A DNA stretch of 64,000 bases from Vandiemenella viatica (GCA_031002005.1 JARYHS010008074.1:352432932-352496931); one strand, 5' to 3'; positions 44,467-56,229 are shown, numbered from the stretch's first letter. Program-made: numbers and translations. Notes: generated by a model from the sequence alone, not told the origin.

Positions 44467-44975
44467 GTAGATAGATAGATAGATAGATATGTTCACTTTG
44501 ATCCCATGTGAGAATAATCTCGGGGATGTGGAACAGTACATACACTTATTAGAAATGTCAATATTACTATATAATTGATAATATTATATATTGACAAGAA
44601 GTTAGTTATGACCAATTAGTATAACCAATATTTCCTGTAATCTACAAATACAATCCCGAGTTAGTTAATACTTATTATGTGGAACAGTGTATAAACTTGT
44701 TACCAGCATCTAACAACCAGTTATTTTCTTACCAACCAGTTACCACAACTCATAAGCAGTCAATTACTTAAAAACCTGTTAGTATCATAATTTTTTACAG
44801 CAGTTTTTGAGTGCATGCTATCCCATGTTGGTTACTATATATGAGTGAAATTTTGTAAACAGTGTAATTACTCCATTTGTCAAAAGTTTCAACAGAAAGA
44901 AAAACCATATATCATTTTAGTAATTGTGGACAACTTTGTCACCTTTCCCTTCCATACACCATATATACTATTTTA

Positions 44976-46548
44976 TCAGTCATTCTTAGTTACCAAATTC
45001 CAAGAAGAAAATTCTTTCACAGAGTAAAATGGATTCTGAAGCAGAAACTCTTTCAGTTTGGACTTAAAGTAGTTGGGTTTTTGTAGATAACATTTAATTT
45101 CTGTTGGTAAGACAATGAATAAGGAAGCTCCAGTAAATGTTAACCCTTTCTGTACAATTGACAGTGATTTGTAATCCTTGTGAATATTATATTTATTCCT
45201 AGAATTATGGCTATGTATGTCAGCATTAAGATTGAAGTGTTCAGGATTTTCCACTACAAATGATAGTACAGAGTATACATACTGTGCTGGCATTGTTAGT
45301 ACACCCAGGTTTTTAAATAGATTTCTGCACGATGTCTGTGGGCTTGCTCCACAAATAGTTCTTATAGCATGTTTTTGCAATTTAAATACCCTCTGTGCTT
45401 GTGACGAGTTTCCCCAGAATGAGATGCCATAAGTGAGCAGGGAATGAAAATATACAAAATATACTAACTTTCTGGTTTCTATATTAGCTATTCTAGATAT
45501 TACCCTACGTGAAAATGTTGCAGAATTCAGTTTTTTAAGAAGTTGTTGAATATGCTGTTTCCAGTTCAATTTGTTATCTATACATACACTCAGGAATTTT
45601 GTGAAATTACTTTCATTGATTGCTTTTCCTTCTGATATCACATTATAGCTGTCCTTTGTTTTATTTTTTGTAACAAACTGAAGTAACTGTGTCTTTTCTA
45701 CATTAAGTATTAGTTTGTTGGCACTAAACCACCTGTTAATTTTCTTTATAGCATCATTTGCTGTGTTTTCGAGGTTTTGTGCTGATGGATCTTTCAACAA
45801 TATGCTGGTATCATCTGCAAAGAGCACCATGTATTCATTATCACCTAGTATATGTGGGAGATCATTTATATAGATTAAGAACAGCAGAGGGCCAAGAATT
45901 GAGCCCTGAGGCACACCACATTTAACTATACCCCATTCTGAGTTTATAACATTTCCTGTATTAGCATCTTTCAGTGATACACATTGCTTTCTATTTTCCA
46001 GGTAAGATTTAAACCAAAGTCCTGGCTTACCACTAACTCCATAGTGGTCTAATTTACCTAGTAGAATCTCATGATCAACACAGTCAAAAGCCTTAGGAAG
46101 ATCACAGAATATACCTAGGGAATTTAATTTTTTATGCATTGATTCCAGTATGTTGTTTACAAAAGCAAAAATTGCTGAATCTGTTGAAACGCCTTGTCTA
46201 AAACCAAACTGTACTTTACTGAGTAGGTCATTCTTTTGTAGATGTGCATACACCCTTCTGTACATTGCTTTTTCAAAGATTTTTGAAAATGCTGGTAGAA
46301 GTGAAATGGGTCTGTAATTCTCAATTTTTGAGGTTTCACCCTTTTTATAAAGCGGTTTGATTATTGTCTTCTTAAGTGAGTCAGGGAAGATACCTTCTTC
46401 AAAAGAACTATTACAAATATGACTAATAACTCTACTAATGCTGGAGTTACATTGTTTCACTACATGGGTTGAAACCTCATCATAACCAAATGACTTTTTA
46501 TTTTTGAGGGATTTAATAATTTTTTCAATTTCATTTTGACTTGTGCGA
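44976..46548 (-). CDS. LINE ORF2 reverse transcriptase (CR1-group), open but partial
   Basis: About 524 codons stay open on the minus strand from the MITE edge to the stop at 44976. In order: SQNEIEKIIKSLKNKKSFGY; ENYRPISLLPAFSKIFEKAM; SKVQFGFRQGVSTDSAIFAF; FCDLPKAFDCVDHEILLGKL (motif A, with Asp); GVPQGSILGPLLFLIYINDL; VLFADDTSILLKDPSAQ (catalytic FADD near 45810-45830); LNVEKTQLLQF. The C-terminal domain has RVFKLQKHAIRTICGASPQT, GVLTMPAQYVYSVLSFVVEN and KGLTFTGASLFIVLPTEIK. Catalytic Asp residues are all present, so this is the least decayed RT in the window after the one at the right edge. The upstream endonuclease is lost and the first ~60 codons of the longest open frame come from the MITE, so the copy is not autonomous. 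Confidence 0.85.
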
Positions 46549-46556
46549 AATAGAGA

Positions 46557-46858
46557 CAGAGCCGCCGTAAGCGGGCGTGCAAGGCGTGCACCGCACGCGG
46601 GTGGCACATCGAGGGGGGCGGCAAAACGAGTGATCGACAGTCGCCGCCGCCCCGCGATAGTTGCCACTCCATTGTCGCCGCGACGAAAGTTGCAGTGTAT
46701 GGCAACAATGGGGGCGGCAAAAATGCTCAAAGGGGCAGCAATCTCACAGTTTTTTGACCGGGTTCGAAATTTTCGAGATCTACCACTGGCTGTAGTTAGA
46801 CAGGGGGCGGCATATACGGTATTGCACGCGGGCGCTCAAACAGCTAGCGGCGGGCCTG
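46557..46858 (+). mobile_element. hAT-type MITE, 302 bp, CpG-rich
   Basis: The left end is CAGAGCCGCCG; the right end read on the minus strand is CAGGCCCGCCGC. It is flanked by a perfect 8-bp duplication, AATAGAGA (46549-46556 and 46859-46866). The interior is GC- and CpG-rich, unlike its surroundings, and non-coding. It interrupts the LINE ORF2. LINE sequence may continue for a short way past 46866. Confidence 0.9.
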
Positions 46859-46999
46859 AATAGAGACATAGGTGCTGTTTTTGGTGACAAGGATTTAAGT
46901 ATTGCTATAGCATCCATATTCCCATTATATTTTCCTGTCATCTTTTTCCCTTCCACAAGCTGTTTCTAAATCTTTCACCAATATTTATCCAGGCTTTGT

Positions 47000-48080
47000 T
47001 GCCAAAATATGCCTTGCATTTCCTTTACTTTCCTTCTATCGTGAAATGTCTCCCGAACCAAATCTTTTGTTTGAGTTAATGATTGTATCCTTTGTTAATT
47101 TCTGCAGACAAATCTAGCTGCTCTCCTCTGCACCCTCTCCAGCTCCAATATTCAATATGCATAATGTGGTTCTTATTGCCATATTCTAGCAGGGTAATAA
47201 CTGTACCATAGTTTCGACCTCACTGCAGGAACATGTGGTATCTGGTTGTTCTCCCAGGTATCACCATGAAACGACAGAGCTACCATTTTAATTCTATTAT
47301 ATAAAGCCATGTCAGCTGTAAAACTTCTGACTGCTAACAACCAATTTACAATAATGAACAACAATGATACCAACAAACTGTTCTGTGGTATTCCTATTCT
47401 CCTTACCACATCTTTTGGCTCCATGTTACCTGCCATACTCATCTACCTCTTCAACATTCCTCCAATCAGAATACCGAGCCTGGTGGGGTAAGTGGTTAAC
47501 GCTCTAGCTTCGCATTCGGGAGGATGTCGGTTTGAATCCCCATCTGGGCACCCAGGTTTGGGTTTTCCATGGATTCCTCAAATTACTCCAGGTGAATGCT
47601 GGGATGCTTCCTTCAAAAAGGCCATGGCAGAATTCCTTCCTGTTCCTTGTTCCCAGTCCCATCCCGCCTCCAATGACCTCGCCGTCTATGAGGCCTAAAG
47701 CCATAAACAAAAAAAATTCATCAGAATGTCACTTTTTCATTTAGCTTCGCAATTTTTACATTATTTATCACCATCTTATGTCTCACTTTGTCAAATACCT
47801 TAGAGAAATCCAGTGATACTCGACCTTCCTTGCCCTATTTATCTAAAAAAAAGTTTGACTTATCCCATTAAATGAGATTAACTTGAATTATCTCTTCTAG
47901 TCCCATATTATCAATTTACAAACCAGTTTCTTCCGTCATGGACATCTTTGATGTGATTGTGTATCAAACTTTCTATAATTTACTCAACTGAAGTCAAGCC
48001 AACTGATCTTAAATTTTCAACCATATTAGTCTTCATTCCATTATGTAATATTCCTACTATTGCACTTATGCAGCAAAAAT
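47000..48080 (-). pseudogene. Degenerate CR1-group LINE reverse transcriptase, split by a SINE
   Basis: On the minus strand, from about 48080: a degraded linker, then SLDFSKVFDKVRHKMVINNV (RT motif A, about 47830-47740). Past the SINE comes IGIPQNSLLVSLLFIIV (motif B, 47442-47300), then blocks near 47200-47000 matching the C-terminal end at 52700-53300. The catalytic FADD motif is not recognisable. Stops and frameshifts abound. The SINE at 47475-47716 lies between motifs A and B. Confidence 0.7.
47475..47716 (+). mobile_element. tRNA-derived SINE (copy 2, full length)
   Basis: The A-box-like TGGTGGGGTAAGTGG and B box GGTTTGAATCC are followed by the same body as copy 1 (GGTTTTCCATGG, CTGGGATGCTTCCTTCAAA) and an A-rich tail at about 47705-47716. 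The flanks share ATCAGAAT (47465-47472 and 47720-47727), a target-site duplication. It lies inside the CR1-group LINE remnant. Confidence 0.85.
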
Positions 48081-48549
48081 TGTGTTTGGTAACTTCATCG
48101 CTATGTAAAGTCCACAAATAGGTACACAGGCAGAGTCTTCATTAAAGGAAGGTTTGATAGACAGTGAAGTTTCCCCTGGGTCTCTTAGAATGTACTGCAG
48201 AGATTGAGGAGAACCTTGTCTTTAATGACATTGACAAACTCTGAAGGAAAAATAATCATTTGCTATATATTAGAAATGTTTATATCCCTCTTTAATACTG
48301 CCTTCAGACTCAACAGAAAATCTTCAGAGCAGACCCGAGAGGTCAAATAGAGGATAAGTTCATATTTCAGACAAATCATGTTGTCATTGCCCGTGACCAT
48401 AAAAATTCATTTTTTATTTATTTTTTTTACTTTTATTTTCTTTGCAAAACATTTTTGGGTTAAACTCTCTTAAGATTTACGTGTACTATTGTATCATATT
48501 AAATTAGTGACTTGGGAGATAGTCTAGACATGTAGCCACAACTATGATA
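48081..48549. other. Spacer, no gene seen
   Basis: AT-rich, with a T-run near 48411-48430. No feature supported. Confidence 0.5.
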
Positions 48550-48840
48550 CGGAAGATAGAAAGAATAATTAAGAGACAGCAAGGTAGAAGGGTACCACAA
48601 AACAAGAAATTGATTGCTGGAAAGAGGGAGCTAAAGACTGGTTTCTGAAGAATCCTATGGATGCGGTGGAATCATTTAATGATGCTTCTAGACATTTTTG
48701 TGACTCTGTTAGGAAATTCAGTGGAAGGGAAGGTAAATATACAAGTGTGGATAAAGATGGAGAATTAGTTACTGAGGATTTAAAGGGGGAAAAAAGGTGG
48801 AGATATTATTAATCCAAAGACTCTATGAAGTAAACATCAT
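48550..48840 (+). pseudogene. LINE endonuclease-RT linker fragment (RTE-like)
   Basis: The plus-strand frame gives DWFLKNPMDAVESFNDASRH then FCDSVRKFSGREGKYTSVDK, DGELVTEDL and KRWRYY. A frame change follows, giving QRLYEVN. This resembles the linker between endonuclease and RT in RTE-type LINEs (a VRK..GREGK.TSV.DKDG..LTED pattern). Only this piece is present. Confidence 0.5.
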
Positions 48841-48849
48841 CTCAGGTTA

Positions 48850-50215
48850 ATTGTGGTTCAATTTAGGTATTGGGGATGGAGGCAAAGAGAGGATTAAAAA
48901 GGGGTAAACATAAGTAAAAATAATAATAATTACCAAGTATTGTCTTGAGACCATGTGGTTGCCTTGTGCCCAGTTTGTACTGGTAGGCAAATTCCCACCT
49001 TCTGAGTTCAGAGGAGCTGCTGCTATTAGGGAAGAGACTGATAGCATGGACCGTGAAACAAGAGTTGAAATTATTTGTGTCATGGGTGATGGCATAGGCA
49101 GCAACTGGGTGCTTAGAGTTCTGTGTGACTGTTGGTGGCCATGGAAAGTGGGTTTGTGGTCAAACCTATATATGAAGCCAGGCAGTGGTTGCATGTTAAC
49201 TGGTATATTATGTGGGATGTTTTGCAGATGGCGTGTCCTATGATCGGAAAGCTTTCCCCTGTAACAGGGCTCATGAATGTGGTAGTGGGATGGTGTATGT
49301 TGCGCATCATGCATAGGAAAGAGCCTAGAGGCTGATTGTAGGTATCCGGAAAACTATGTTTGTGGTCTAGGAGTTCTCTGAGGTTAGGAGGCCTGCTGAA
49401 ACAAGTTCTGGGAGGGGCAGGGAGGATTTTGGAAGAATGGACCCAATTTCTGGGCAGGTTTTCAGAAAATGTAGCCCTGCTGGAGGATTCTGTTAATAGA
49501 TTCGACAAGTGGGTAGTATTTTTTTTCTGTGGGTTTGGGATGATTGATGGGCTGAGTAGGTTTTAATGTTGCCTGTGAAAGCTGTTAGTTCACCAAAGCC
49601 GGAGGGTAGTTGCGAGATATCAATGCTTGTGAAATGTTATAAATGATTTTGCTGTTTTCTCAGCCGTCATACTAATATATATTGCTTATGAGATTAACAC
49701 TGCATCTAATGCATTCGACCCAGCATTAATCTCGTAAGCAATTTATATTACTTGTGAAATATCGTTTGAATAATGCATGAGGGACTGTTGGTTGAAGCAT
49801 ACATGATTACCCCAAAAGCCAAGACTGTAGGGGTGGCAACTGTCAAAATGGAGATACTGTTGAAGATTAATGGGTTTGATGAGCCATTGGAGAGGGACAA
49901 ATCCACCATCCAAGAATGTGGCGTGGGTGTGGGTGTGGGAGTAGGTCCAAGCGAATTTCAGCATGCTAAAGGTATTGAGATGGTTCAGGAAATTTAGCAG
50001 GTCATTTTCTCCTTGCTTCCGAATCATAAAGATATCATCTATGAATTGAAGCCAGATATGGGGTTTGTGAGGTACTTCCTCCAGAAATGTCTGTTCGAGA
50101 TGGCCCAGGAACAGATTAGCATAAGAGGGGGCCATGCAGGTGCACATGACAGTGCCACGGGTTTGGTAATAGATGTTGCCTTTGAAAGAGAAGTAGTTGT
50201 TATTGAGAATTTACT
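48850..50215 (-). pseudogene. Penelope-like element #1: RT core and GIY-YIG endonuclease
   Basis: On the minus strand the RT runs 50215-49743: NYFSFKGNIYYQTRGTVMCT, CMAPSYANLFLGHLEQTFLE, WLQFIDDIFMIRKQGENDLL (catalytic FIDD) and LQQYLHFDSCHPYSLGF. A linker with RPPNLRELLDHKHSF follows. The GIY-YIG endonuclease is at about 49310-48960: CKTSHIIYQLTCNHCLASYI, then a frameshift into a block equivalent to NSHRTL, then WEFAYQ..LGTRQPHGLK in broken frames. RT plus C-terminal GIY-YIG defines Penelope-like elements. Several frameshifts inactivate it. The 5' part is cut at 50216 by the next element. Confidence 0.85.
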
Positions 50216-51605
50216 ATATATTATTAATAAATAAATCACACCAAAGCAATTGACTTTTTTGGTCTCCCGTACGCGTTTCACTTCTTTTGCAGAAGCATCT
50301 GCAGCGGGTTTTTTCTGTTAATTACGTACAAAAGTTGTAAGCAGGTTATGTTGTGTTTGGTACAGTGAAATGAATTATTATCCAACTTATAATCTACTTA
50401 CATTTTGTGGTCTATGGCTCCATTCTCAGCATCAGTGCTTTTGCATTTTTGGTGAGAAGTGTCTTTATTATTCAGATTCACAACACTGCACTTTATTGCA
50501 CTGCACTGTGTTTTTTCTTGCGAATGGTCGTTCTGTTTTGTTGACTAAGTATCGAGTTTGTGTAGTTATGCAGTGTTGTTTTGTTTTTTTCAGTCTTCTA
50601 TTTATTTGACGGTTTTTTTCAAATGTAAATGATTTCAGTATTTTTGTTTTTTGTTTTTTTATTTATGTCCTTATTTAATGTTGTTTTTCCTGTGTCGATG
50701 TTTCTATTTTATCTTAGTTTCACACAATCCAATAAATATCACAACTCAGGAATATACAGGCTAACATGCAATGGATGCAAAGCACAGTACTTAGGACAAA
50801 CATGCAGAAAATTTGAAACCAGATACAAGGAACATATAAGAGCTCTAAAATATAACAACCATTCAACATTTGCAGAACACTTACAAGAACACAACCACCA
50901 CCCAACAAATATTGACTCAGACATGCAAATACTCACCATAAACAACAACAAACCATAAATACTAACATTCCCAGAAAACTATCATATACAAAAAGCACTA
51001 ACAGAAGGAAAACATATAATAAATGAATACACAAACCTCACACACCCAACACTATACAAAACACTGAAACTAAAATAAAATAGTAACATCGACACAGGAA
51101 AAACAACAATAAATAAGGACGTAAATAAAAAAGCACAACAAATACTGAAATCATTTACATTAAAAAAAAAAAAAAAAAAAACCCAGCCAAATAAATAGAA
51201 GACTGAAAAAACAGAACAACACTGCATAACTACACAAACTCGATACTTAGTTAACAAAACAGAACAGCCATTCGCAAGAAAAAACACATAGTGCAGTGCA
51301 TTTAAAGTGCAGTGTTGTGAATCTGAATAATGAAGACACTTCTCACCAAAAATGCAGAAGCACTGATGCTGAGAATGGAGCTAAAAGAAATGCAATAGAC
51401 CACAAAATGTAAGTAGATTATAAGTTGGATAATAATTCATTCCACTGTACCAAACACAACATAACCTGCTTACAACTTTTGTACGTAATTAACAGAAAAA
51501 ACCCGCTGAAGATGCTTCTGCAAAAGAAGTGAAACACGTACGGGAGACCAAAAATACAAAAAAGTCAATTGCTTTGGTGTGATTTATTTATTAATATTAT
51601 CAGCA
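50216..51605 (+). mobile_element. Penelope-like element #2 bounded by ~500-bp inverted arms
   Basis: The left arm (50216-50727) and right arm (about 51075-51605) are inverted copies at roughly 90% identity. They start and end with complementary AAATAAATCACACC / GGTGTGATTTATTT. Between and partly inside them lies the C-terminal coding end of a Penelope-like element (50729-51078). The right arm is its 3' UTR and the left arm is an inverted copy of that UTR. Penelope-type elements often carry partial terminal copies in direct or inverted orientation, which explains the structure. It interrupts Penelope-like element #1. Confidence 0.8.
50729..51078 (+). pseudogene. GIY-YIG endonuclease end of Penelope-like element #2
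   Basis: The frame reads KYHNSGIYRLTCNGCKAQYL then GQTCRKFETRYKEHIRALKY, NNHSTFAEHLQEHNHH, and after an in-frame TAA (50956-50958) ENYHIQKALTEGKHIINEYT and LTHPTLYKTLKLK to a stop at 51076-51078. The GIY...YLG...R..EH..A pattern with a following AEH is the GIY-YIG fold of Penelope proteins. It differs from element #1, so it is another subfamily. The RT half is absent. Confidence 0.8.
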
Positions 51606-52699
51606 ATTGAGGAAAATGATCCACAACATCCAGATATTACTACATAATTATTGTTTTCTCAAAGACTGTGATTACCAATATTATTTTGAGTTGGCTTTTC
51701 AAAATCGGTATAATAATACCAATATGACCTTAAATGAGATATGATTTCTTTTTCATATCCCAATATTTGGAAAGTAGTCACAATTTTAGTTGTGTTTCTA
51801 CTATATAACCAAAAAAAATTGCAGTTTTATATGTTGATTTGAATTTGGTGCCAAAATGCTCAGTTATCATTTCATCTCTTGTGATGTCATGTCTCAGTTT
51901 GTGCTGCTGTAAACAAAGCATTGCTTATTTTGTTGACAAAGTGATTTATATAATTAAAAAGTAGTGCATAGAATCTCAGTGTGTAAACACATCAATTACA
52001 ACACCTAACAAGTTGTTTATTTAAATTCCGAACAAGGAAAATATGCAGAAATTTGCCTAAAGCTTGCAATATTCATTGTATTTTTGTGAAAACGTCTTTG
52101 ATGTAAATCATTATTTAATATTTTATAAATATTTTGTGTGAGAAACTTAAATGTCTATAGATCAATTAGTTACCACTTTTGAAGTTGAGTATACACAGAG
52201 TGTTTATAACTTGTTAAAATTAGTTAGACATCATCTATAGGATCTGAAACAGGAATTAAATTAATAGAATACTCATCTAGAAATTTAATAATTGATCATT
52301 AAAAATATCTGTGATTTATTGGCTAACACAAATATAGATACATTTTGATAGGATTAGCTCTACTTTATCATCACAATTATTGTAGGAACTCATCTAAGTA
52401 CTGGTATATTGTTGCAACTGTTTCTTGCTACTACTTCATTGTCTACTAATGTGCACAAGAGTTAAGCAGTATTTTTTAACTTAACTACTGCCTCTGTAAA
52501 TATTAGTCCTGCAAAACAATATTTAGCTTCTAGTCAACTTTATGAAGTCTATATAAGCTTCTGGAAACTATCCTCTAAAGCCTAACATTAGAAGACTTCA
52601 GTCTTATTTAGTTTTAGGACCATAAGTGCACTTTTCAACTCAAAACTACACTTTCAATTTTTGAGTGCCAGAATTCTGCTGTGTTATGCAATCATCACT
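51606..52699. other. AT-rich spacer, no gene seen
   Basis: No coding, RNA or repeat feature supported. Confidence 0.55.
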
Positions 52700-53300
52700 T
52701 AATTTTTTAATTTAATGTAATTGCAATGAAGTGCACACTCAGGTGGCAATATCCTTACACACCCATCTTCCCCCCCCCCCTTTTCTGCCTTCACTTAAAT
52801 TTGCCTTCTATAAATTTCAAATTTAAATTCTTTGGGCATTTTTGATAAATTATTCATCATTTCCCTTGGTAACTTATTCCAATCCCTGACCCCTTTACCT
52901 AAAAAAGAGAATCTTCCTACCCCCTTGTGCCTGAAACCGAGTGCCAGCTTTTGGTTATGGTCCTCTTTTCCTTTCCATGCATTCCTTTTAATTCTTACAC
53001 CAATACCTTTCCATGTCTCATCACCAATATATGCCTTGTACACTCTATGACCCTCTTCACCTGCCTCCTGTCTTCCTATGAATACCATTCCAGTTCTTTT
53101 ATAATATCTGTTACTGATTGCGTTATGTTGTAATTCCCAGAAACAAATCTAACAGTCCTTGTTTGCACCCTCTCCACCTCCCTTTTTGGATACTCAAAAC
53201 ATGGATCCCACACTATACCACCATATTCAAGTAATGGTCTGACAAAAGTTTTGTAACCCAATTCCTTTACTTCTCTCGTACATCCCCTCATCACTCACTC
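52700..53300 (-). pseudogene. CR1-group LINE C-terminal end (best copy)
   Basis: The minus-strand frame 53294-53076 gives RGCTREVKELGYKTFVRPLL then EYGGIVWDPCFEYPKREVER, VQTRTVRFVSGNYNITQSVT and DIIKELEWYS. The next frame (53088-52795) gives HRVYKAYIGDETWKGIGVRI, GRFSFLGKGVRDWNKLPREM and KMPKEFKFEIYRRQI. These are the thumb/C-terminal blocks of CR1-group reverse transcriptases. It has one frameshift. It is 5'-truncated at about 53300, and the 3' region has a C-run and AATTTAAT-rich sequence. Older relatives lie at 18065, 22510, 43600 and 47000. Confidence 0.8.
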
Positions 53301-53807
53301 CAACAAATGCAGAATTTTGAAACGTTTTCCTACTATCTGTCCAATGTGTTCTGCCCAGTAATTTTCAATGTTGGGCAAACTGGAGCTGATTTCTTTGGTA
53401 AATCATACTGTCATTGCAAATATAACAGTATTTGTTTTAAGAATTGGCAATGAAAACTAAGTATTGACTTAAAACCTTAAACATATGATGCACAAATTGT
53501 CAACAGACGGTTAACACACACTGCAAAACTGGTGAATTCTGAGACATGACGTCATGTGCTCTGATTAATGTTTCATGTCATATGTCTAACAGCTGTATTT
53601 ATAAATAATAATAATAAAAAATTAAACATTTATCAAACAAATAAAGTTGAGTTTTGGTTTCCTTACAACTTACTCTATCATTTTCAATTAAAGTTTCATA
53701 GCTTTATTTTTAGTGTCAAGTACCTTATTATACTTTGGTCAGTAAGCTGACGAATATTCTCTATTAATATATCTTAAAGTGTATTCCAAAAAAACTTTTC
53801 TCTGCAG
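53301..53807. other. AT-rich DNA upstream of the host exon (probable intron)
   Basis: No coding recognised. It ends in a pyrimidine-rich stretch and AG (CTTTTCTCTGCAG) that forms the acceptor of the exon at 53808. Confidence 0.5.
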
Positions 53808-53965
53808 TGGCATGTGTATTGAGCAATGAAATAGATCTTCAGGCAGTTGTTAAGGATTTCAGTGCAGAATTTGACACTGATATAGAGACCTTTGGGGAGA
53901 ATCCAGTGTCTGACTCGGTCTCTTCTCATGCTCCTGCAGTAAACAAACGGCTTGCCGAATTTAGT
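53808..53965 (+). CDS. Candidate host-gene internal exon A, unknown protein
   Basis: A 158-bp open stretch lies between a strong acceptor (CTTTTCTCTGCAG ending at 53807) and a consensus donor (AGT|GTAAGT at 53963-53971). Read in the frame that leaves two bases of a split codon first, it encodes ACVLSNEIDLQAVVKDFSAE, FDTDIETFGENPVSDSVSSH and APAVNKRLAEFS, with no stop. It ends in phase 0, which matches the start phase of the next candidate exon at 58330. The product is acidic and Ser-rich and I recognise no domain. There is no relation to the surrounding TEs. The upstream exon is not identified in this window. Confidence 0.65.
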
Positions 53966-54337
53966 GTAAGTATCTAGTTAAGTGAGATCTATTGGTAAAG
54001 AAGTTAACTGTGTGATGGAGTTAGTGTCCTTAGTGTAATTTTGGGATGATTTTATTCTGCACTAATACAATCCTACTGAACCTGGTGGCTAACTAGTAAC
54101 ATTTAGACCTTATTGGTCTAGAGATTGGTTTTTGATGCTTTCTCAAAGTAATCCCAAAGAACACCAAAGTAGCTTTTCCATGAGTGCAATGTTTCATTTT
54201 GTCAAAGACTTGCTGTTTGCTGGAATGAGCATACAGTATTTCTTTGAGCTTTAACCGTGATCTGGTACCTGGTGGTTCTTTGCCTATGGTCGCCAATCGC
54301 TTATAAAATAAATAAAAAGATATGCCTTGAGATAAAG

Positions 54338-54388
54338 GTCTACTGAGATTTATTTTATGATGTGTTCGTAAAATAAATCTCAGTAGAC
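54338..54388. repeat. Inverted repeat, 20-bp perfect arms
   Basis: GTCTACTGAGATTTATTTTA at 54338-54357 pairs perfectly with the matching arm ending at 54388, leaving an 11-base loop. Confidence 0.9.
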
Positions 54389-54914
54389 TTCCTGTTGATT
54401 TGAAACTGATATATTATCAATGTTCAGTTACATCATTTGGTACCAGCATAATGGAAAAGCATCAGAGTTCTATCCAAAATTATGATTACAGATTAAACCA
54501 TTTAAACAAAATGTAAGCAGCTTCCAACAAACCCCAAATGTTCAAAATCATTGATAGCATGACATCACTTCTACCCGGTGTTGAGGTTAGGTGCCTGTAG
54601 AGGATTACGCCACATCTCGATACTGCCCCAATCCTTCCATTCCAACCTGGCCCATGTCACGACTTACACCCCCACCTATGTCTGCTCACTAAAAAATTTG
54701 CTGAAATAATGAAGAAGGCACAAAGCAAGCCACCCCCTTATATAAGGGAGGCCTTTTTAGTGACGCCATGCAGTCTCGACCGTCTGCCATGTCTCCATTC
54801 TCTCTCTTTCACTTTCGTCTCTCCCTGTTCCACTGGCGTGGATTACAAAGATTTTTCCTTATAATATCTTGAAACTTTTGTGAGGGGTAGTCCATCATTG
54901 CCAAAACATCAAAA

Positions 54915-54940
54915 TTATATATATATATATATATATATAT
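54915..54940. repeat. TA dinucleotide microsatellite
   Basis: About 13 uninterrupted TA/AT units. Confidence 0.9.
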
Positions 54941-56229
54941 TCTAACTTTAGCTGTAAAAAATTATTTAAGTTTTGAGTCTTAAATTCACCCTCACCTTCA
55001 AAGTATTAATGCTACAGTGTTGAAACTTGTTTTAAAGTGATCTGGCAATTCTTCTCGATCTTTTGGTATATAAACCTGCTTGTTTACAAACTTTTATCTA
55101 GATGTAATCCAAAATGTAAAACTGCAAAAATCTCTATCTCCCAAAGTATTGAAGCTACAGGGCTAAAATATGCTTTAAACATTTCAGAATGAAATTTTCT
55201 ATATAATCTGAAGTTATGTAGCCACTAACTAATCTCCTTCATATAGCTTCAAAAAGTTAGTTATTTTTCTTGTAACTCCTTGCATATCTATCAGCTTCCG
55301 GCATCCATTGTCTCAAAATTATCATTAATTTACTTTTTTCCATTCTGGCCAAAGTACTGCATGGAATTTTATGAAAACTTGTGCGTAAGGCTTAGAAAAA
55401 ATTCCACTTTCTTTTAAATACTCTCCCTTATCTGAATTACATTACGTAAAATAAGTCTTCCCTCGCTGGATTCATAATTTTCATACTAAATCTTCCCAAA
55501 ACATTACTTAACTTTTACCTATCAATTTCAAACTTTCACTTGATGTGTTACAAAATTCAACGCATCTTTTAAGTAATAAATCATTTATGTGGCTTTAAAA
55601 TTGAGAGCTCAGGAATTTTTTAACAATTTTTTTAATCATGGAAGCACATGTTAAGTTTCAAAATGCAAATATCTCTTCAGTGCAATTTTACATCTACAAA
55701 GCGACATATTTCGTTTTGACCCTTGTGACCCGCTGTACCTATGAAAATGAATTAACATTTTCTATTTAAAAAATAAGACAAAATCCATTATGTGGCCAAT
55801 ATTTAAAAAAGTTACAATTGAATATCACTGTTTATTCTTACTTGCCTCTTGAAAACTTACTCCTTGAAAACTATAAGAAAATACTTTTAAACTTGATTTG
55901 CTATAGGATTAATGCTATCTCGACACTCTTTCAACTAATTTTGGTAATACATTGACAAAATTAAGGTTTTATCATAATTTCCTTCTTAGAAATCATATCC
56001 AGGATCTAATGACCTCACATTAGATAAGTCACAAAAGAGGTACACTTGAAAGTAATCTGTGCAGTTGTTAAAATGAATCCCAGAAAGATTTAATTGGACA
56101 GATAATCAGATTTCCCCACTTCTTCTTTCTGCCAAGTTGCATGGCCTACTTGGTCTCATTTATGAGTCACAAAACAATATATTGTGCAGGAGGATACATG
56201 GTCAAAAACATTATCATTGTCATATTTAA

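Larger units (their letters stand above)
44467..46900 (-). mobile_element. CR1-group LINE with 3' TAGA-repeat end
   Basis: Minus-strand LINE whose 3' end is a short run of GATA/TAGA repeats at 44467-44490, next to GTTCACTTTGATCCCATG. The 3' UTR covers about 44490-44975, ORF2 covers 44976 to about 46890, and an hAT MITE interrupts it at 46557-46858. A truncated copy with the identical 3' boundary is at 2764-3683. The 5' limit is unclear: coding similarity fades after about 46900. Confidence 0.8.

Noticed and set aside
54737..54775. TATA-box-like promoter (TATATAAG)
   Set aside because: The motif sits in a short palindrome with no transcript evidence or downstream open frame.
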